A stretch of 24,323 bases of DNA from contig DFAM01000001.1 in NCBI GenBank assembly GCA_002365595.1, forward strand, positions 71,680-96,002, in the 5' to 3' direction. Below the pieces are notes generated by a model. It ran no database searches, was not told the DNA's origin, and saw only the letters and a program-made list of their open reading frames with translations. How positions within the stretch are numbered: the stretch's first letter is position 1; each line of letters starts with the position of its first letter. The stretch is from Acinetobacter sp. UBA3106 (GTDB taxonomy: Bacteria; Pseudomonadota; Gammaproteobacteria; Pseudomonadales; Moraxellaceae). The position numbers were made by a program, and so were the translations under genes. Positions 13,688 through 20,753 of this stretch are shown one piece after another.

Positions 13688-16270
13688 TTAACTTAATTTC
13701 ATTTTTTCAAACTCAAGATGACCATTTTCTCCTTTGACGGAAATAGTATCTCCTGGCAGAAAATCACCACTCAGGATTTTTTGAGCCAATGTATTTTCCA
13801 CTTGTTGCTGGATAGCACGCTTCAATGGACGAGCACCATATACCGGGTCAAAACCCGCCTCAATCAATTGATCGAATGCACTGTCATCCACTGAAAGGCG
13901 CATATCTTTTTCGCTTAATCGTGCGCGTAAACGGTCCAGCTGAATATCAGCAATACCACGAATCTGGGCTTTTTTCAGTGAATGGAACACCACCAGCTCA
14001 TCAATACGGTTAATAAACTCTGGACGGAAATGTTGCGATACCGCACTCATGACCACTGCCCGAACTTCATCATCAGTTGCGTGCTCGCCCAGTTCACGTA
14101 CATCCTGTGAACCTAGATTTGAGGTCAAGACAATGACCGTATTTTTAAAATCAACCACACGGCCCTGCGAGTCTGTCAATCGGCCATCATCCAGCACTTG
14201 CAGTAAGATGTTAAATACATCTGGATGCGCTTTCTCAACCTCATCAAACAATACCACGCTATAAGGCTTACGACGCACGGCTTCAGTTAAGATCCCGCCC
14301 TCTTCATAGCCGACATATCCTGGAGGCGCACCGACCAAACGGCTGACTGAATGTTTTTCCATGAACTCACTCATGTCAATACGTACCATGGCATCATCAC
14401 TGTCAAACAGGAAGTTTGCCAAAGCCTTGGTCAGTTCAGTTTTACCTACCCCGGTCGGACCGAGGAACAGGAATGAGCCACTTGGACGGTTTGGATCGGA
14501 CAATCCTGCACGAGAACGACGCACTGCATTCGATACCGCCACTACAGCTTCATCCTGCCCGACCACACGGTTATGAAGGAATTCTTCCATATGCAGCAAT
14601 TTTTCGCGCTCACCTTGCAGCATTTTTGCGACTGGAATACCCGTTGCAGCACTCACCACTTCAGCAATTTCATTTTCAGTGACTTTGGTACGAATCAGTT
14701 TTGGCTCTTCATTGTTTTCTTCAGCCACTTCTTCAGCATCAAGACGTTTTTGCAACTCTGGAATGACGCCATATTGCAAACGGCTAGCTTCTGCCAGATC
14801 ACCTTCGCGCTGGGCCTTTTCGAATGCGGTACGTGCCTTGTCCAATTCCACTTGCGCCTGGCTTGTACCTTCAACTAGTCTTTTCTCGGCAATCCACTGT
14901 TCTTCCAGATCGCTATATTCACGCTGAACTTCTTCGATCTGTTTTTCCAGATGGCTGACTTCAGCTTTGCTGACCGAATCTGCATCCTGTTTCACCGCTT
15001 CCAGCTGCATTTTCAGTTGAATCAAACGGCGGTCTAAACGGTCAAGTGGCTCAGGTTTTGAGTCAATTTCCATTTTGATGCGTGAAGCTGCTTCATCAAT
15101 CAGGTCAATTGCCTTATCTGGCAACTGACGGTCAGTAATGTAGCGATGTGACATTTTCGCAGCCGCGATAATAGCTGAATCCAGAATTTGTACACCATGA
15201 TGAGTTGCGTATTTTTCTTTCAAACCACGTAAAATCGCAATGGTATCTTCAACACTCGGTTCATCCACCAATACTTTCTGGAAACGGCGTTCCAGCGCTG
15301 CATCTTTTTCAATATATTGACGATATTCATCCAGTGTTGTTGCGCCGACACAGCGTAACTCACCACGTGCCAATGCAGGTTTTAACATATTGCCTGCATC
15401 CATTGCGCCGTCGCCCTTACCCGCGCCGACTAAAGTATGCAACTCATCAATGAATAGGATAATTTCCCCTTCATATTTGGCCAAATCTTTCAGCACCGCT
15501 TTTAGGCGTTCCTCAAACTCACCGCGATATTTTGCGCCTGCAAGCAATGAACCCAAGTCCAACGATAGAACGCGTTTTCCTTTAAGTCCTTCAGGAACTT
15601 CGCCATTGACAATACGCTGCGCTAGACCTTCAACAATTGCCGTTTTACCGACACCAGGTTCACCAATCAGCACCGGGTTGTTTTTGGTACGACGTGACAA
15701 GACTTGAATGGTACGACGAATTTCTTCATCACGCCCAATCACAGGATCCAGTTTGCCTGACATGGCACGTTCAGTTAAATCTATAGTGTATTTATTGAGT
15801 GAATCACGTTGATCTTCGTGGGTATTACTCATGACTTTTTCGCCACCTCGGATATTTTCGATTGCTTTGCGTAAACCGTCAGTGGTTACGCCTATATTAT
15901 TCAATAAATTTTTGGTTGCGCCAGTTTCCGCTAAAGCAAGTAATACCCAGTCGGTGGATAGAAACTCATCCCCGGCTTTTTGTGCATAGCTGTCTGCCAG
16001 ATTTAATGCGCGTACCGCTTCCGGATTCAGATTAATGTCGCCGGTTGGATTAGCGATAGTCGGTGCATCATTTAGTGCTTGCTGCAACTTGGTTTGAAGA
16101 TTTCGTAGATTTGCCCCGGCTTGCTGTAACAAGCTGATATTGGCAGGCTCTTCTAATAGCACAGATAAAATATGAATACCTTCAATAGAAGTATTATCTT
16201 TACCCATGGCCAGAGATTGAGCATCTGATAAAGCTTGCTGCAAGCGGTTTGTAAATTTTTCAAAACGCAT
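13688..16270 (-). CDS. clpB: ATP-dependent protein disaggregase ClpB
   Basis: A hexameric AAA+ chaperone that pulls polypeptides out of aggregates together with DnaK. At 860 residues it matches the E. coli protein (857). The ATG at 16270 is used, with GAGGA 8 nt upstream; a GTG at 16285 would add five residues. Domains: N-terminal domain (1-145), first AAA+ ring with Walker A GEPGVGKT (203-210) and Walker B I-L-F-I-D-E (271-276), the coiled-coil middle domain (about 400-525), second AAA+ ring with Walker A GPTGVGKT (604-611) and V-V-L-F-D-E-V-E-K-A, and a C-terminal domain. There is no ClpP-binding I-G-L/F loop that I can see, as expected for ClpB. It is a single-gene unit with a heat-shock promoter, and residue Met147 may be an internal start. 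Confidence 0.97.
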   Translation of the reverse strand: MRFEKFTNRLQQALSDAQSLAMGKDNTSIEGIHILSVLLEEPANISLLQQAGANLRNLQTKLQQALNDAPTIANPTGDINLNPEAVRALNLADSYAQKAGDEFLSTDWVLLALAETGATKNLLNNIGVTTDGLRKAIENIRGGEKVMSNTHEDQRDSLNKYTIDLTERAMSGKLDPVIGRDEEIRRTIQVLSRRTKNNPVLIGEPGVGKTAIVEGLAQRIVNGEVPEGLKGKRVLSLDLGSLLAGAKYRGEFEERLKAVLKDLAKYEGEIILFIDELHTLVGAGKGDGAMDAGNMLKPALARGELRCVGATTLDEYRQYIEKDAALERRFQKVLVDEPSVEDTIAILRGLKEKYATHHGVQILDSAIIAAAKMSHRYITDRQLPDKAIDLIDEAASRIKMEIDSKPEPLDRLDRRLIQLKMQLEAVKQDADSVSKAEVSHLEKQIEEVQREYSDLEEQWIAEKRLVEGTSQAQVELDKARTAFEKAQREGDLAEASRLQYGVIPELQKRLDAEEVAEENNEEPKLIRTKVTENEIAEVVSAATGIPVAKMLQGEREKLLHMEEFLHNRVVGQDEAVVAVSNAVRRSRAGLSDPNRPSGSFLFLGPTGVGKTELTKALANFLFDSDDAMVRIDMSEFMEKHSVSRLVGAPPGYVGYEEGGILTEAVRRKPYSVVLFDEVEKAHPDVFNILLQVLDDGRLTDSQGRVVDFKNTVIVLTSNLGSQDVRELGEHATDDEVRAVVMSAVSQHFRPEFINRIDELVVFHSLKKAQIRGIADIQLDRLRARLSEKDMRLSVDDSAFDQLIEAGFDPVYGARPLKRAIQQQVENTLAQKILSGDFLPGDTISVKGENGHLEFEKMKLS
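15830..15848 (-). promoter_or_regulatory. Possible internal translation start for short ClpB
   Basis: Codon 147 of clpB is an ATG (15830-15832, followed by S-N-T-H-E-D-Q). On the minus strand it is preceded by AGGTGG (15843-15848) with about 10 nt spacing. E. coli clpB uses an internal start at the same place (near residue 149) to make a form lacking the N-terminal domain. Confidence 0.55.
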
Positions 16271-16407
16271 TCTTATTTTCCTCACAACAAATTTTGTACT
16301 TGGATAATAGATGGGAATGGTTTGATATTTTTCAATAAATTTCTTAAAAAATATTTTTAATTTTCAATAACTAAAGCAATCAATATAAAATATATATCTT
16401 GGTTATA

Positions 16408-16436
16408 ATATGGGTATTTAAGTGCTTTTTTTCAAG
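16408..16436 (-). promoter_or_regulatory. Sigma-32 (heat-shock) promoter of clpB
   Basis: On the minus strand, CTTGAAA (16430-16436) is followed after 15 bp by CCCATAT (16408-16414). These match the established sigma-32 consensus (CTTGAAA and CCCCAT-n-T) almost perfectly. The predicted start near 16400 gives an AT-rich leader of about 130 nt before the clpB ATG. Confidence 0.8.
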
Positions 16437-16690
16437 GTGATTTTGCTGTGTTGTGTATCAAATCTTAGGAAAATGGATATTTTCTTATCAAATGCATAGA
16501 ACCGATTTGAATAGGTTCAAGCATCAGCTTATTGTTTTAAATGGACCAACCCGATCAATGGGTTTAAAGATTTTTGAACGAACTTTAAAATTAAGTTTCT
16601 ATAGAATTAATAGTCAGGTTATTCAATATTTTAAAAGGCCTAAATAAGAGTTAAGGCAATATATTTTATGCGGTTGTTTTAAGTATGAGT
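16437..16690. other. AT-rich intergenic region, no convincing gene
   Basis: This lies between the clpB promoter and the OsmC-gene terminator. A plus-strand frame of 64 codons (16453-16647) starts with GTG and has no ribosome site or recognisable product. Two short inverted repeats occur (GAACC / GGTTC near 16499-16520; AACCC / GGGTT near 16548-16564). Nothing more can be supported. Confidence 0.4.
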
Positions 16691-16720
16691 AAAAATGGCA
16701 ACCCACAGATGAATTGCCAT
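16691..16720 (-). terminator. Rho-independent terminator of the OsmC-family gene
   Basis: On the minus strand ATGGCAA pairs with TTGCCAT around a 12-nt loop and runs into TTTTT. It starts 11 nt after the stop codon of the gene at 16732-17154. Confidence 0.65.
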
Positions 16721-16731
16721 CTCAAGTTTTA

Positions 16732-17154
16732 TTATTCAGCTTCAATAATTTCAAAATCGTGGGTAATTTCTACGCCACCATCAGATAGCATTTTGCTTGC
16801 AGAACAGTATTTTTCAGCTGAAAGTTCAACCGCTTTCGCAACCTGTTTTTTTTTGACTGCTTTACCCGTTACCACAAAGTGTAAATGGATTTTGGTGAAT
16901 ACCGCAGGAATGCTATCTGCACGTTCAGCTTTGAGCTGACATACCACATCGGTCACATCTTGGCGTGATTTCTTTAAAATAGTCACAATATCAAAGGAAG
17001 CACACCCACCAAGTCCCATTAATATCAACTCCATAGGACGTGGTCCACGGTTTTGACCCCCATAGGCCTCTGCCCCATCCATCACGATTTGGTGACCACT
17101 TTCCGATTTTGCTTCAAAAGCAACATTCTCTAGCCAATGAACGCTTGTTTGCAT
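16732..17154 (-). CDS. OsmC-family protein (YhfA-like)
   Basis: A 140-residue OsmC/Ohr-family protein. The two family cysteines are present: Cys51 in G-L-G-G-C-A-S-F-D and Cys117 in A-E-K-Y-C-S-A-S-K. The R-G-P-R-P-M-E-L (36-43) segment corresponds to the conserved G-P-x-P-x-E-L helix start. Family members reduce organic hydroperoxides or act as thiol-based proteins; the YhfA branch, which this resembles most, has no firm function. ATG at 17154 with AGG upstream. The gene is divergent from a CRP/Vfr-type gene, the same neighbourhood as yhfA-crp in E. coli, which supports the YhfA assignment. It is a single gene with its own terminator. Confidence 0.85.
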   Translation of the reverse strand: MQTSVHWLENVAFEAKSESGHQIVMDGAEAYGGQNRGPRPMELILMGLGGCASFDIVTILKKSRQDVTDVVCQLKAERADSIPAVFTKIHLHFVVTGKAVKKKQVAKAVELSAEKYCSASKMLSDGGVEITHDFEIIEAE

Positions 17155-17187
17155 TGCAACTACCTGAAAAAAACTATAAATTTACGA

Positions 17188-17199
17188 TGTACCTGTACA
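17188..17199. promoter_or_regulatory. 12-bp dyad upstream of the OsmC-family gene
   Basis: TGTAC-CT-GTACA, 34 bp upstream of the OsmC-gene ATG and within its likely 5' region. It could be an operator; no regulator is known and such short dyads also arise by chance. Confidence 0.25.
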
Positions 17200-17239
17200 C
17201 TAACATAAATTGAGTTGATAAGGAATTTCAGCTCTTCTG

Positions 17240-17277
17240 TGTGACAAGTTCACTTTAGGTCTTGTGCGATCTATTAA
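17240..17277 (+). promoter_or_regulatory. Probable vfr promoter with an overlapping TGTGA-N5-TCAC dyad
   Basis: A -35 TTCACT (17249-17254) and -10 TATTAA (17272-17277), each 4 of 6, are spaced 17 bp; the predicted start lies about 18 nt before the vfr ATG. TGTGA (17240-17244) and TCAC (17250-17253) form an inverted repeat that overlaps the -35 box. It resembles a CRP/Vfr site but has a 5-bp, not 6-bp, centre. Confidence 0.4.
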
Positions 17278-17301
17278 TTATCCATATTCGGAACCGTTAG
17301 C

Positions 17302-18009
17302 ATGACTTCAAACTTTTCACAACTTAGCACTGATGCACTGTCTCCAGGTCAACTCCCAGAGTCAGTAAAAGCATTATTAAAACGTGCTTATATAAACCGA
17401 TATCCAAAACGCACTGCAATTGTAGATGCAGGCTCTGAATCAAAATCGCTTTATCTGATTTTAAAAGGTTCAGTATCCATTATTTTACGTGAAGATGATG
17501 AGCGTGAAATTGTAGTGGCGTATTTGAATGCTGGGGACTTTTTTGGGGAAATGGGTCTTTTTGAAGCAAATCCACAACGTACTGCAGAAGTTCGTACACG
17601 CGACGTTTGTGAAATTGCTGAAGTTACCTATGACAATTTTCATGAATTAAGCAAACAATATCCTGATCTGAGCTATGCCGTATTTGCCCAGCTTGTTCGT
17701 CGCTTAAAAAATACTACACGTAAAGTGACTGACCTGGCGTTTATCGATGTTTCTGGTCGTATTGCTCGTTGCCTGATTGACCTTTCATCTCAACCAGAAG
17801 CCATGATTTTACCAAATGGGCGTCAAATCCGTATTACCCGTCAAGAGATTGGCCGTATTGTGGGTTGTTCACGTGAAATGGTTGGCCGTGTCTTAAAAAC
17901 GCTGGAAGAACAAGGCATGATCCAGACCGATGGTAAAGCCATCCTGATTTATGATGTTGCTGTTGAAGATGCCGATACATCTTTAGAAGACGAGGATGAT
18001 GAAGAATAA
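17302..18009 (+). CDS. vfr: cAMP-responsive transcription regulator, CRP/Vfr type
   Basis: A 235-residue CRP-family regulator close to E. coli CRP and Pseudomonas Vfr. The N-terminal cyclic-nucleotide domain has the cAMP pocket G-E-M-G-L-F (82-87) and P-Q-R-T-A (91-95), with T-T at 138-139 in the place of CRP Thr127-Ser128, so cAMP binding is likely. The dimer helix is followed by D-V-S-G-R-I-A (149-155) and a winged helix with ITRQEIGRIVGCSREMVGR (178-196), matching CRP's DNA-reading Arg-Glu-x-x-x-Arg. The odd feature is an acidic tail of about 15 residues (DADTSLEDEDDEE at the end) absent from E. coli CRP. Start ATG at 17302 has only a weak ribosome site. A strong terminator follows, so it is monocistronic. 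By family it acts as a global activator of carbon use, motility or virulence genes. Confidence 0.92.
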   Translation: MTSNFSQLSTDALSPGQLPESVKALLKRAYINRYPKRTAIVDAGSESKSLYLILKGSVSIILREDDEREIVVAYLNAGDFFGEMGLFEANPQRTAEVRTRDVCEIAEVTYDNFHELSKQYPDLSYAVFAQLVRRLKNTTRKVTDLAFIDVSGRIARCLIDLSSQPEAMILPNGRQIRITRQEIGRIVGCSREMVGRVLKTLEEQGMIQTDGKAILIYDVAVEDADTSLEDEDDEE

Positions 18010-18029
18010 GTTTTCTTCACTTCAATCTG

Positions 18030-18058
18030 AAAGCAAATCTTAAGATTTGCTTTTTTTT
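18030..18058 (+). terminator. Rho-independent terminator of vfr
   Basis: AAAGCAAATC and GATTTGCTTT form a perfect 10-bp stem with a TTAA loop, followed by a run of eight Ts. It lies 20 nt after the vfr stop. Confidence 0.9.
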
Positions 18059-18148
18059 ATGCCTGTATTTTCGACCCGCTCTTTTTAAATTTTTATGACA
18101 ACTTTAAAACAATTGATGATTTAACGCTGATGCAAAAATCGGTTAGCC

Positions 18149-18177
18149 TTGTGAACTATTCACAATTTCTTGATAAA
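18149..18177 (+). promoter_or_regulatory. Probable tas promoter with a TTGTGA-N5-TCACAA operator-like dyad
   Basis: Perfect 6-bp arms TTGTGA / TCACAA (18149-18165) surround 5 bp. The left arm can serve as the -35 box, with a GATAAA-like -10 at 18172-18177 (17 bp spacing), about 20 bp upstream of the tas ATG. A protein bound here would cover the promoter. Confidence 0.45.
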
Positions 18178-18196
18178 AATTAAAGGACCAAGCCTC

Positions 18197-19246
18197 ATGC
18201 AACTTAAACCTTTAGCCAACACAGGCATTCTGCTCCCTGAAATCTGCTTAGGAACCATGACCTTTGGTGAGCAAAATACTCAGGCAGAGGCTTTTCAACA
18301 ACTTGAATATGCTTTAGATCAAGGCTTATTTTTCTGGGATACTGCTGAAATGTATCCCGTACCGCCAAAACCGGAGACTCAAGGGGCCACAGAAACTATT
18401 TTGGGCAACTGGATTGCACAACGTGGACATCGTGACAAACTGTTTATTGCTTCAAAAATTGCCGGCCCTTCACAAGGCGGCAGCCACATCCGTGACGGGC
18501 AAACCCGCTTTACCGCAGCCGAGATTAGCTCGGCAATCGATGGTTCCTTAAAACGCCTGCAAAGCGATTATATCGATCTCTATCAACTGCATTGGCCGCA
18601 ACGTCCGACCAATTTCTTTGGTAAACTCGGCTATGGCAATACTGAAGCTCAAAGTGAACAGCAAATCACCGCATTGGAAGAAACCTTAACTGCACTCAGT
18701 GATGAAATTAAGAAAGGTCGTATTCGTTATATTGGCTTATCTAATGAAACACCTTGGGGAACTTTAAAGTTTTTACATCTGGCTGAAAAACTAGGTCTGG
18801 AAAAATTTGTCAGTGTACAAAATCCGTATAGCCTGCTGAACCGGACTTATGAAATTGGAATGTCTGAAATTGCCCATTTTGAAAATGTCGGCTTACTCGC
18901 CTATTCGCCTCTAGCTTTTGGTTATTTGACCGGTAAATTCCGTCATGGTGCACGTCCTGCAAATGCACGTGTCACACTTTTCTCTCGTTTTAGCCGTTAT
19001 AGCAATCCTGAAAGTGAATGGGCAACTGAACAATATGCTCAACTTGCAGAAAAACATGGTTTAACCCCCACTCAACTGGCTTTGGCATTTATCAAACAGC
19101 AGTTCTTTGTGACCAGTACCATTATTGGCGCGACCAATCTGGATCAGCTCAAGGAAAATATTCAGGCTTTTGACATTGATCTATCAGCAGAGGTTTTACA
19201 AGCTATTGAAGATATTCACCGTCAACAGCCGAATCCAGCACCATAG
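18197..19246 (+). CDS. tas: NADP(H)-dependent aldo/keto reductase, Tas-like
   Basis: A 349-residue cytosolic aldo/keto reductase, very similar in layout to E. coli Tas (346 residues): LGTMTFGEQN (18-27), the characteristic EMYPVPPKPETQG (51-63) and the HWPQRPTN segment (132-139). The catalytic tetrad is visible as Asp48, Tyr53, Lys87 and His132. C-terminal I-G-A-T-N-L-D-Q-L-K is the NADPH-binding end. The physiological substrate of Tas is not well established; the gene is named from suppression of tyrosine auxotrophy. The ATG at 18197 is used because AAGGA lies 9 nt before it; a TTG at 18170 lies in the promoter. It is transcribed alone, possibly under control of the dyad at 18149-18165. Confidence 0.92.
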   Translation: MQLKPLANTGILLPEICLGTMTFGEQNTQAEAFQQLEYALDQGLFFWDTAEMYPVPPKPETQGATETILGNWIAQRGHRDKLFIASKIAGPSQGGSHIRDGQTRFTAAEISSAIDGSLKRLQSDYIDLYQLHWPQRPTNFFGKLGYGNTEAQSEQQITALEETLTALSDEIKKGRIRYIGLSNETPWGTLKFLHLAEKLGLEKFVSVQNPYSLLNRTYEIGMSEIAHFENVGLLAYSPLAFGYLTGKFRHGARPANARVTLFSRFSRYSNPESEWATEQYAQLAEKHGLTPTQLALAFIKQQFFVTSTIIGATNLDQLKENIQAFDIDLSAEVLQAIEDIHRQQPNPAP

Positions 19247-19267
19247 ATATTTCTCAGTTACCTGTTA

Positions 19268-19288
19268 AGGTGAAGCACTGCTTCACCT
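19268..19288 (+). terminator. Hairpin downstream of tas, weak terminator candidate
   Basis: Perfect 9-bp arms AGGTGAAGC / GCTTCACCT with a 3-nt loop, 21 nt after the tas stop. There is no T run directly after it, so the perfect terminator at 19332-19359 is the more likely end. Confidence 0.4.
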
Positions 19289-19331
19289 GTCACAAATAAT
19301 TTACAATTTTCAAAATCAAAAAAAATCATAT

Positions 19332-19359
19332 AAAAAAGGATGCCTAAGCATCCTTTTTT
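19332..19359. terminator. Bidirectional rho-independent terminator between tas and the M48 protease gene
   Basis: AAAAAAGGATGC and GCATCCTTTTTT form a perfect stem with a 4-nt loop. With A and T runs on opposite sides it should stop both converging genes. Confidence 0.9.
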
Positions 19360-19372
19360 AGTTAACAACTGA

Positions 19373-20149
19373 TTAACGTTTGTTATAAATCGCTTGAGCA
19401 GCAGGCAAGTTTTTACGCATTGCTTCAATACGCTGGCCATTTGAAGGGTGAGTCGACAAGAATGATGCACCACCTGCACCTTCCAGTTTATTCATTTTTT
19501 CCCAAAGAGTAATGGCTGCTTGCGGGTTATAACCTGCACGCGCCATCAGCATTAAACCACCTTGGTCGGCACGACTTTCCAGACTACGTGAAAAAGGTAA
19601 ACCTACCCCTACCTGGGCACCCAACTGCGCTGCAGCAGTACCCAACTGGCCCACATTACTTCCAGCAGCGCTTAGACCAATGTTTAAAGCCAAGTCAGTT
19701 AATGCTTGTTGACCAATTTTATTTTTAGAATGTTCCTCTAAAGCATGCACCATTTCATGCCCCATGACTGCCGCAATTTCAGCATCAGTCAGATTTAATT
19801 TATTCACGATACCGGTATAGAACACCACTTTACCACCCGGTGCTACATACGCATTAATCTGATCTGATTTTAGAACAGCCAGTTTCCAGTCAAATTTTTG
19901 ACCTGTTTGGTTGATTTGATCGCCATAAGGTTTTAAACGCATAAATACAGAATTAATGCGTTTATAAGTCGTTGAAGATGTATCTAAAGTGTTATTTGCA
20001 CTCGCTTCCTGAACGGTTTTGTTAAAGCCTTGTGCTGCCGTTACATTTAATGTGGATGAATCTGCCCCTGCCATTTCTGCTACAGTCGTACAGCCTGAGA
20101 TAGTGATTACACTAGCCGCACACAAACTTAAAACGAGTTTGCTATTCAT
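19373..20149 (-). CDS. M48-family zinc metalloprotease lipoprotein
   Basis: A 258-residue periplasmic protease. The ATG at 20149 is chosen since it leads straight into a lipoprotein signal; a GTG at 20164 adds five residues. The lipobox is T-I-S-G-C with lipidated Cys20. The zinc site is H-E-M-V-H (131-135) with the third ligand in E-S-R-A-D (Glu191), and the usual Y-V-A-P-G-G-K-V-V-F-Y-T-G strand precedes it (101-113). A C-terminal S-T-H-P-S-N-G-Q-R-I motif is also typical. Homologues (LoiP, and BepA without its TPR part) degrade misfolded outer-membrane proteins, so an envelope quality-control role is likely. The length is typical of the TPR-less type. It is a single gene. Confidence 0.92.
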   Translation of the reverse strand: MNSKLVLSLCAASVITISGCTTVAEMAGADSSTLNVTAAQGFNKTVQEASANNTLDTSSTTYKRINSVFMRLKPYGDQINQTGQKFDWKLAVLKSDQINAYVAPGGKVVFYTGIVNKLNLTDAEIAAVMGHEMVHALEEHSKNKIGQQALTDLALNIGLSAAGSNVGQLGTAAAQLGAQVGVGLPFSRSLESRADQGGLMLMARAGYNPQAAITLWEKMNKLEGAGGASFLSTHPSNGQRIEAMRKNLPAAQAIYNKR

Positions 20150-20177
20150 TATAATAATCTCCACCTTAAAAATAGAT

Positions 20178-20221
20178 ATCTCTTTTCAAGAGATTATATG
20201 GAATAGTGAATAATCTTGAAA
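20178..20221 (-). promoter_or_regulatory. Promoter of the M48 protease gene with a dyad at the start point
   Basis: On the minus strand, a perfect -10 TATAAT (20193-20198) lies 17 bp from a weak -35 TTTCAA (20216-20221). An inverted repeat ATCTCTT / AAGAGAT with a 3-nt centre (20178-20194) overlaps the edge of the -10 box and the predicted start near 20186. Confidence 0.5.
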
Positions 20222-20262
20222 TTAATATTATCTCCATAATCATATCATTTATGTAAACAAGC

Positions 20263-20574
20263 TTATTTAAAGAATTGAAAACCAAGCCAATAAAGCAAAC
20301 ATAAAACATTCAGTCCCAAATACACCTGGCAAAGTGGTTTAATTTTTTGCTCTAGTTCTGCATTTTTACGCTTAAAAAATAGAAATGCGTTTTGAATAAG
20401 AATGATCGGAACTAAAATGCAGGCGATGATGACGCTTAATCCAATCAATGCCGCATTAATAATCGCTGGGTCTTGGGTTTGTGCCCGAATAATCAGCATG
20501 GCGATTGTAGGAGCGCCTCCCATTGCGAAGAGTAATGAATAAAACATCGTTGCTGATATATTTTTATGCATCAT
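20263..20574 (-). CDS. Small integral membrane protein, three predicted helices
   Basis: A 103-residue protein I do not recognise. It has three hydrophobic stretches: about 10-27 (M-F-Y-S-L-L-F-A-M-G-G), 38-65 (A-A-L-I-G-L-S-V-I-I-A-C-I-L-V-P-I-I-L-I) and 82-101 (Y-L-G-L-N-V-L-C-L-L-Y-W-L-G). A charged loop F-K-R-K-N-A-E-L-E-Q-K separates helices 2 and 3. ATG at 20574 is chosen with AAGG 6 nt upstream; the next ATG at 20571 is also possible. It has its own promoter. Function unknown; the layout gives no transporter or enzyme signature. Confidence 0.65.
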   Translation of the reverse strand: MMHKNISATMFYSLLFAMGGAPTIAMLIIRAQTQDPAIINAALIGLSVIIACILVPIILIQNAFLFFKRKNAELEQKIKPLCQVYLGLNVLCLLYWLGFQFFK

Positions 20575-20604
20575 GCACAACCTTGTATTTCTTTTAAGTT
20601 TGAC

Positions 20605-20613
20605 ATTCTAGCA
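20605..20613 (-). promoter_or_regulatory. Extended -10 promoter of the small membrane protein gene
   Basis: On the minus strand TGCTAGAAT is a good extended -10 element, about 30 bp before the ATG at 20574. No strong -35 box is seen, as is common for this promoter type. Confidence 0.5.
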
Positions 20614-20701
20614 AGCAGAATTGAATTAAACAGCATGCTCGGATGCAACTTTAGTCTGGCAAAATTTGCTCTTGTTTATTTTTATATTGAAACATCCATA
20701 T

Positions 20702-20729
20702 AAAAAAGCCCCGCATGAGCGAGGCTTTT
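20702..20729 (-). terminator. Rho-independent terminator of purA
   Basis: On the minus strand AAAAGCCTCGC pairs with GCGGGGCTTTT around a 4-nt loop and ends in six Ts. One pair is G-U, making the plus-strand form mismatched. It is 24 nt after the purA stop. Confidence 0.85.
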
Positions 20730-20753
20730 AAAACGTCTTAATTCAAATGCAAA

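Noticed and set aside
14361..15707. Several plus-strand frames opposite clpB
   Set aside because: They mirror the codon bias of clpB and have no motifs of their own.
16453..16647. Plus-strand frame of 64 codons in the clpB-OsmC gap
   Set aside because: GTG start, no ribosome site, no recognisable product, and AT-driven composition in a promoter-containing gap.
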